This document shows, piece after piece, positions 22,961 through 27,309 of a stretch of 27,309 bases of DNA. The DNA lies in assembly GCA_002477905.1 (NCBI GenBank), contig DLLB01000039.1, positions 1-27,309 on the forward strand. Reading direction: 5' to 3'. Numbering within the stretch: the first letter of the stretch is position 1; the number at the start of each line of letters is the position of its first letter. A program made the position numbers and the translations under genes. Origin of the DNA: Clostridiales bacterium UBA7573. Lineage in GTDB: Bacteria > Bacillota > Clostridia > Oscillospirales > CAG-272. The notes beneath the pieces are model-generated. The model was not told the origin of the DNA. It ran no database searches and saw only the letters and a list, made by a program, of their open reading frames with translations.

Positions 22961-25291
22961 ATGAGAAAATCACATTGGCTAAGATGGGCGTGTTTGTTTG
23001 CAATGCTCGCCCTGATTGTGTGTGCGGCAGTTGCCTGCGGGAATTCCGATACCCCGGCCACTACGACGCCGTCCGGCAACGAGAATGTTCCGTCCGATGC
23101 TTTGGCAAATAAGATCAAGAATTGGACCATTGTTTATCCGGACAACACGTCCAAGGAAATTGCGCAGAAAGTGACCGCGTTGGAAAATGCGATCAACGCG
23201 GCAAGCGGTGGAAGCGTAGGAGTCAAAACCGATTATGTCAGACGCGGGGAGATTCCGAAAGACGCAAAAGAGATTCTGGTTGGTACGACCAATCGCGCCT
23301 CCTCGCTTGCGGCTACCGAAATTCTGCAAACGCGCGTTTCCAACTATTATGACTGGTATATTTCCATTACGGAACATGAAATTGTCATCGACGGCTTTTC
23401 CGCGGATGCCATCGGGGAAGCGATTGACTATTTTGTTGCAAACCTGCTGAAAGGCAGTCCGGCAAACGGCTATACCAAAAAGTATGAGCACAGCTTTGCC
23501 ATCACCACTTATGGCGGCGTTTCGATTGAACAGTATCGGATTGTAAAGGCAAAGGAAGCCACCGAAACGGAAAGTGCACAGGCATTGGCACTTCAAAAGC
23601 TGATTCGGGAACATTATGGTTGTGAGCTTGCGATTGTGACCGATGAAGAAACGGCACAGGACGCGGAATTTGTCATCGGTACTACCAGCCGGACCGTCAG
23701 TCAGAACGCGGCGAAGGCAGTATATACCGCAAGAACCAACTGTGCGTTTGATTATCGGATCGCAGCGGAAAAAACGCAGATTGCCATTTACGGCACGGCG
23801 CGTTCCTTAGCAGATGCGGTGAGCGCGTTTGGCACGCAATATGTCGGAGAAGCGGTCAAGGATATCACGGCAGGCATTGATTTGACGTATCAGAAACCCG
23901 GTTTGCACAATATCACGATTTCCGGCGTCGGGATTGATCGGTATGTGTTCGTATTGCCGGTCGGTTCGGACTTAGATACGCGGAGCTTTTTGCTGTATCT
24001 GCAAAAATGGATCTTGGAGAACACCGGGAACGATCTGCCTTGCGTGACGGACGCTACTGCGCCGCAGGAATATGAAATTCTGCTTGGAGAGACAAATCGC
24101 CCGCAAAGCAGTCATACGATTGCAAAAGATCAATACAAAATCCATGTCAACGGAACCAAACTGGTTTTTGACGCGACGCATTATTATCCGTTGCATCAGG
24201 CGTTGCTTATGTTTACCGATCAGTATGTGCGTGCAACCAAGGATGTTACGTTCCCCGCAAACTTTGTGGCAGAGGCTACTTCGGATGTGCCGATTACCTG
24301 GACAGATGACGGCAGTGCAGAAGCATTGGTAAAGGTTCCGGTCAAAGACGGTACTTATACCTTGGTCTGGAACGATGAATTTTCGGATATGGACGAGTTG
24401 AATCCGGATAAATGGACATGCAGACCGCATATGAATCCGCTTGGGACCGTTTCGCTTCTGGAGCCTGGGATTGTAGATGTGAAAAACGGAGAACTGATCT
24501 TGACCGCCCGTATCCATGATAAAAACGGGGATGGTGTGATCGACGACAAAGACTGGAAGGAAGGCAGTACCGAGAATCTCTATGATACGAACCTCGCCAT
24601 TTCCACCAGCAACACCATGAACTATATGTACGGCTATCTGGAAATGCGCGGAAAGGTTCCGTATTACGGAAAGGGCGAATGGCCATCCTTCTGGATGCTG
24701 ACCGGTACGGCACAGCTTGCAAATGCACACTATAAAGCCATCAATAAGACGTTCTCTTACGGCATTGAAATTGACATCTTTGAAATCTTTTCTTCCACTA
24801 CAAATTGCACGCCGAACCTGCATAAGTGGGGTGTACAAACGCCGAACGGTTCGCAGCACATTCAGATGTCCGGCATCGACCAAGGCGCCTCCATCAGCGG
24901 AACCCGTTCGTATGAGTTTGACGATCCGACCGGCGCGAAGGCAAGAGAATATCATGAATACGGGTTCTTATGGTCGGAGCATATCATGGCTTTCTCGATT
25001 GACGGTCAGTTCTATTACAGCTATGATCTCTCCAAAGATTTCGATAAAAACTATAAATCCGGTATGGATGATTTCCATCAGGCAATGCACATCATTTTCA
25101 ATAATATGCTGTTCCCGGAACAGTATGTTGCAAGTGAGAGCGGCGCATGGGCGACCAAGATCAAGATTCAGAAAGACCTGTTCCCTGTGACCTATACGTT
25201 GGATTATTGCCGCCTGTATCAGATCGCAAACTACGGCGAATTCTATGTTCCGCAGGAAGCGGGAAAGAAAGAGTTAAAGGGCGGCTGGTAA
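22961..25291 (+). CDS. GH16 family glycoside hydrolase lipoprotein with three N-terminal repeats
   Basis: This 776-residue surface lipoprotein probably cleaves a beta-glucan or related polysaccharide. A signal peptide (RKSHWLRW then a hydrophobic run) ends at a relaxed lipobox, AVAC, giving lipid-anchored Cys26. Three related repeats follow at about residues 53-178, 190-303 and 325-437. Each carries an E[IF][LV][IL]G.T.R strand: EILVGTTNR, EFVIGTTSR, EILLGETNR. The catalytic domain spans about 467-755 and holds the GH16 motif EIDIFE with Glu603, Asp605 and Glu608, plus WPSFWML. An EF-hand-like loop, DKNGDGVIDDKD, lies at 520-531. The start follows GGAGG; the frame upstream is promoter. Substrate specificity within GH16 cannot be set from the sequence. 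Confidence 0.88.
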   Translation: MRKSHWLRWACLFAMLALIVCAAVACGNSDTPATTTPSGNENVPSDALANKIKNWTIVYPDNTSKEIAQKVTALENAINAASGGSVGVKTDYVRRGEIPKDAKEILVGTTNRASSLAATEILQTRVSNYYDWYISITEHEIVIDGFSADAIGEAIDYFVANLLKGSPANGYTKKYEHSFAITTYGGVSIEQYRIVKAKEATETESAQALALQKLIREHYGCELAIVTDEETAQDAEFVIGTTSRTVSQNAAKAVYTARTNCAFDYRIAAEKTQIAIYGTARSLADAVSAFGTQYVGEAVKDITAGIDLTYQKPGLHNITISGVGIDRYVFVLPVGSDLDTRSFLLYLQKWILENTGNDLPCVTDATAPQEYEILLGETNRPQSSHTIAKDQYKIHVNGTKLVFDATHYYPLHQALLMFTDQYVRATKDVTFPANFVAEATSDVPITWTDDGSAEALVKVPVKDGTYTLVWNDEFSDMDELNPDKWTCRPHMNPLGTVSLLEPGIVDVKNGELILTARIHDKNGDGVIDDKDWKEGSTENLYDTNLAISTSNTMNYMYGYLEMRGKVPYYGKGEWPSFWMLTGTAQLANAHYKAINKTFSYGIEIDIFEIFSSTTNCTPNLHKWGVQTPNGSQHIQMSGIDQGASISGTRSYEFDDPTGAKAREYHEYGFLWSEHIMAFSIDGQFYYSYDLSKDFDKNYKSGMDDFHQAMHIIFNNMLFPEQYVASESGAWATKIKIQKDLFPVTYTLDYCRLYQIANYGEFYVPQEAGKKELKGGW

Positions 25292-25306
25292 TCGGTTTCT
25301 CTTTGA

Positions 25307-25346
25307 AAAGCAAAAAACTCCACGAACAGTGGAGTTTTTTGCTTTC
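25307..25346 (+). terminator. Intrinsic terminator after the GH16 gene
   Basis: GCAAAAAACTCCAC and GTGGAGTTTTTTGC form a perfect long stem around the loop GAACA, beginning about 16 bases after the stop codon, with the T run in the 3' arm. It is nearly symmetric, but no minus-strand gene meets it here. Confidence 0.88.
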
Positions 25347-25363
25347 GGTAGACGGAATGTGGC

Positions 25364-25392
25364 TTGACTTCCGCGTACTTTTTTGTTATGAT
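25364..25392 (+). promoter_or_regulatory. Promoter of the DUF4838 gene
   Basis: TTGACT (25364-25369), 17 bases, TATGAT (25387-25392), 36 bases before the ATG. Together with the terminator just upstream this makes the DUF4838 gene a separate transcription unit from the GH16 gene. Its -10 hexamer is the same as at the GH16 promoter. Confidence 0.85.
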
Positions 25393-25427
25393 GAACTTAG
25401 AAGATTGCACAAATGGGAGGATTCTGT

Positions 25428-27164
25428 ATGGCAGTTTATCCGCTGGTCACATCCGAAGGTTCGGCGTTTCATATCGTTACAGCCCGCTATGGCTCGGAAA
25501 CGGAACGTTTTGCCGCGTCGGAACTGCAAAAATATCTCTACCGGAGCACGGGGGTTTGTATTCCGTATTTTGCGGACGGTTGCCCATGTCGCGGACCGGA
25601 GATCCGAATCGGTGCAAACGTGCGTGGCGAACAGATCTCACTTGATACGGCGTCGGAAGAAGGATACACCATAACCGGAGACGGGACCAATCTGTGGATT
25701 GCCGGACGGACGCCGCGCGGTACCCTGTATGGTGTGTATCGCTTTTTGGAACTTTTTCTCGGTTTCCGTTGTTTTTCCGACGAAGTGGAAACGATTTGCC
25801 ACATGCAGACGCTGACGGTGGAGGAGCCGCATATCTCGGAGGATCCCGCCTTTGATTATCGGGAAATGTACTATCGTCCTGCTTTTTCCGGTAATTTTGC
25901 GTCCAAAAACCGCCTGAATTCCAATATGGCAGATTTATCACGGGAAAAAGGCGGCAATCTGAAGTTTTATAATTTCCATCATGCTTTTTATGATTTGGTA
26001 AAACCGGAGGAATGGTTTGCAACACACCCCGAATATTTCGCGCAGATCGACGGGGTGCGGACTGTAACGGATTCTCAACTTTGCTTGTCTAACCCCGCGA
26101 TTTTACCGATTGCGAAGAAAACACTCCGGAACTGGATTCGGGAAAATCCGCACTGCCGCGTCTTTTCTGTCGCACAAAATGACAGCCGTCGCTATTGCAC
26201 CTGTCCGGCGTGTCGCCGTTATTATGAACAGGATGGTAGTCCGGCAGGATTGGTGATCCGATTTGCAAATGCGCTTTGCGAAGATCTGGAACAGGATTAT
26301 CCGGACATTTTATTGCATACGTTCGCTTATTTTTATTCCGTCAAGTGTCCGCGCGGGGTAAAGCCGCACAAAAATCTGATCGTGCGTTTGTGTAATATTG
26401 ACGCAAGCTGGCATATCCCGTTCCTTGCACAGGAACAGACGGAGCCGGACAGCCACGGCGCAGAATTTGTCCGGAATATCCGAGAATGGAGCGCGATATG
26501 CGATCGACTGTATATCTGGGATTATTGCGTGAACTTCCGCAACTATCTGCAACCGTTTGTGCATTATCGGACGCTTGCGGAAAATTTGCGTGCCTATCGT
26601 GCGTTGCATGTCAAGGGTGTTTTGGAGCAGGGCGACTTTTCCTATGGAGCCAAAAGCGCGTTTGGGGATTTGAAATGTTATTTGACCGCAAAGCTTTTGT
26701 GGGATCCGTCGCAGGATGTGGATGTACTCATTGACGAATTTACAAAGGCTTGCTATGGGGATGGTGCACCGTATTTGGCTGCTTATGTGCGAATGTTGAT
26801 GGATGCTGCCCCAAACCAGCCGCTGACCATTTATGCAAATCCGGATATTCCGCTGTTTTCGGAAACTTTGCTTGCCCGCGCAGAAATCCTGTTTGCAAAA
26901 GCGTTGTCTGCGACCACTGGCGATGCACATCGCCGTGTGGAAAAAGAGTATTTGTCTTTACGATTCCTACATTTGGCACGCTTGCCGTTGGACGCACCAT
27001 GCCGCACAGAACAAATAGATGCTTTTTTTGACGATCTTGCAAAATTCGGAATTACGGAGATTTCGGAACGCTGTTCCCTCGCCGCTTCCCGGGAAGACAT
27101 GAAACAATTTCGCTTTATGGAAAAAATGCCGCATCAATACCGGTTATATTATGTCATGCAATGA
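25428..27164 (+). CDS. DUF4838 domain protein, putative cytoplasmic glycosidase
   Basis: This 578-residue protein has no signal peptide. The N-terminal alpha/beta domain (about 10-135) reads FHIVTARYGSETERFAASEL, PEIRIGANVR and LWIAGRTPRGTLYGVYRFLE. It is like the N-terminal domain of GH67 and GH20 enzymes and like the three repeats of the neighbouring GH16 protein. The DUF4838 domain follows, with SVAQNDSRRYCTCPAC (247-262, Cys257, Cys259, Cys262), HTFAYFYS, IWDYCVNFRNY and GVLEQGDFSYG. The acidic residues in these blocks are candidates for catalysis, but no DUF4838 activity is known to me. The start at 25428 is preferred because GGAGG lies 7 bases upstream and overlaps an earlier ATG at 25413. 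It has its own promoter and terminator. Confidence 0.88.
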   Translation: MAVYPLVTSEGSAFHIVTARYGSETERFAASELQKYLYRSTGVCIPYFADGCPCRGPEIRIGANVRGEQISLDTASEEGYTITGDGTNLWIAGRTPRGTLYGVYRFLELFLGFRCFSDEVETICHMQTLTVEEPHISEDPAFDYREMYYRPAFSGNFASKNRLNSNMADLSREKGGNLKFYNFHHAFYDLVKPEEWFATHPEYFAQIDGVRTVTDSQLCLSNPAILPIAKKTLRNWIRENPHCRVFSVAQNDSRRYCTCPACRRYYEQDGSPAGLVIRFANALCEDLEQDYPDILLHTFAYFYSVKCPRGVKPHKNLIVRLCNIDASWHIPFLAQEQTEPDSHGAEFVRNIREWSAICDRLYIWDYCVNFRNYLQPFVHYRTLAENLRAYRALHVKGVLEQGDFSYGAKSAFGDLKCYLTAKLLWDPSQDVDVLIDEFTKACYGDGAPYLAAYVRMLMDAAPNQPLTIYANPDIPLFSETLLARAEILFAKALSATTGDAHRRVEKEYLSLRFLHLARLPLDAPCRTEQIDAFFDDLAKFGITEISERCSLAASREDMKQFRFMEKMPHQYRLYYVMQ

Positions 27165-27207
27165 GAATTGCACGGGCGCATAAGTTCCTCTGATTTTGGA
27201 AAAATAG

Positions 27208-27239
27208 AAAAAGGACTTGCTTGAAAGCAAGCCCTTTTT
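27208..27239. terminator. Bidirectional terminator between convergent genes
   Basis: AAAAAGG.CTTGCTT and AAGCAAG.CCTTTTT form a stem of about 14 bp with one A-C mismatch. Both strands end in a T run, so it can serve the DUF4838 gene from the left and the partial minus-strand gene from the right. Confidence 0.85.
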
Positions 27240-27247
27240 CTGAATTT

Positions 27248-27309
27248 TCATCCTTGCAGAGTGGTGCCGATGGAAAAAGCCTCTCCGACCGATTCGCCCA
27301 AAACAAGAT
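27248..27309 (-). CDS. 3' end of a convergent gene (partial, family unknown)
   Basis: Nineteen open codons on the minus strand run from the right edge to a TGA at 27248-27250, giving the C-terminal sequence LVLGESVGEAFSIGTTLQG. The stop lies 9 bases before the bidirectional terminator, which is where a real gene end is expected, and the other two minus-strand frames look less protein-like. I do not recognise the family from this fragment. Confidence 0.45.
   Translation of the reverse strand, partial: LVLGESVGEAFSIGTTLQG

Noticed and set aside
1..27309. CRISPR arrays, insertion sequences, prophage or attachment sites
   Set aside because: No regularly spaced direct repeats, transposase or integrase sequences, or inverted-repeat-flanked segments were seen. 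Gene content is chromosomal throughout.

Overview
The window looks like chromosomal DNA from an anaerobic, Gram-positive, Clostridia-type Firmicute, probably a gut or rumen lineage. The reasons are a T-box leader, a ferredoxin-linked indolepyruvate oxidoreductase, DUF1836, DUF951 and DUF5711 proteins, an ECF transporter module, a ClpE-like unfoldase with a zinc finger, strong GGAGG ribosome binding sites and vegetative promoters with 17-base spacers. No phage, insertion sequence, CRISPR array, tRNA or rRNA was seen.

Left part (1-6146, minus strand): one operon transcribed leftward from a consensus promoter at 6118-6146. A tyrosine T-box leader (specifier UAC) is followed by an AMP-forming acyl-CoA ligase, a sodium:solute symporter, iorA, iorB and, cut by the window edge, the start of what resembles a MalY/PatB-type PLP aminotransferase. 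A T-box switches genes on when tRNA-Tyr is uncharged, so the operon is best read as biosynthetic. The proposed route is uptake of an aryl acid such as 4-hydroxyphenylacetate, activation to the CoA thioester, reductive carboxylation to the aryl pyruvate by IorAB run in reverse, and transamination to tyrosine. This is the most interesting feature of the window.

Middle-left (6188-10029, minus strand): a DUF1836 protein with its own perfect promoter, then a YfhO-type GT-C membrane protein and a small DUF951 protein that probably form one transcript ending in a clear terminator.

Centre (10143-21892, plus strand): a long co-directional housekeeping cluster: ruvC-ruvA-ruvB (Holliday junction processing), glmM (cell wall precursor), a rRNA methyltransferase-like protein, ecfA1-ecfA2-ecfT (energy module for vitamin and micronutrient uptake), truA, a membrane-anchored DUF5711 protein and a ClpE-like AAA+ unfoldase. 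Gaps are short or overlapping except for 130 bases before glmM.

Right part (21978-27309): an IclR-family regulator, then two separately promoted carbohydrate genes. The first is a GH16 lipoprotein with three tandem N-terminal repeats. The second is a cytoplasmic DUF4838 protein whose N-terminal domain looks like those same repeats. A bidirectional terminator then meets the 3' end of a convergent minus-strand gene cut by the window edge.
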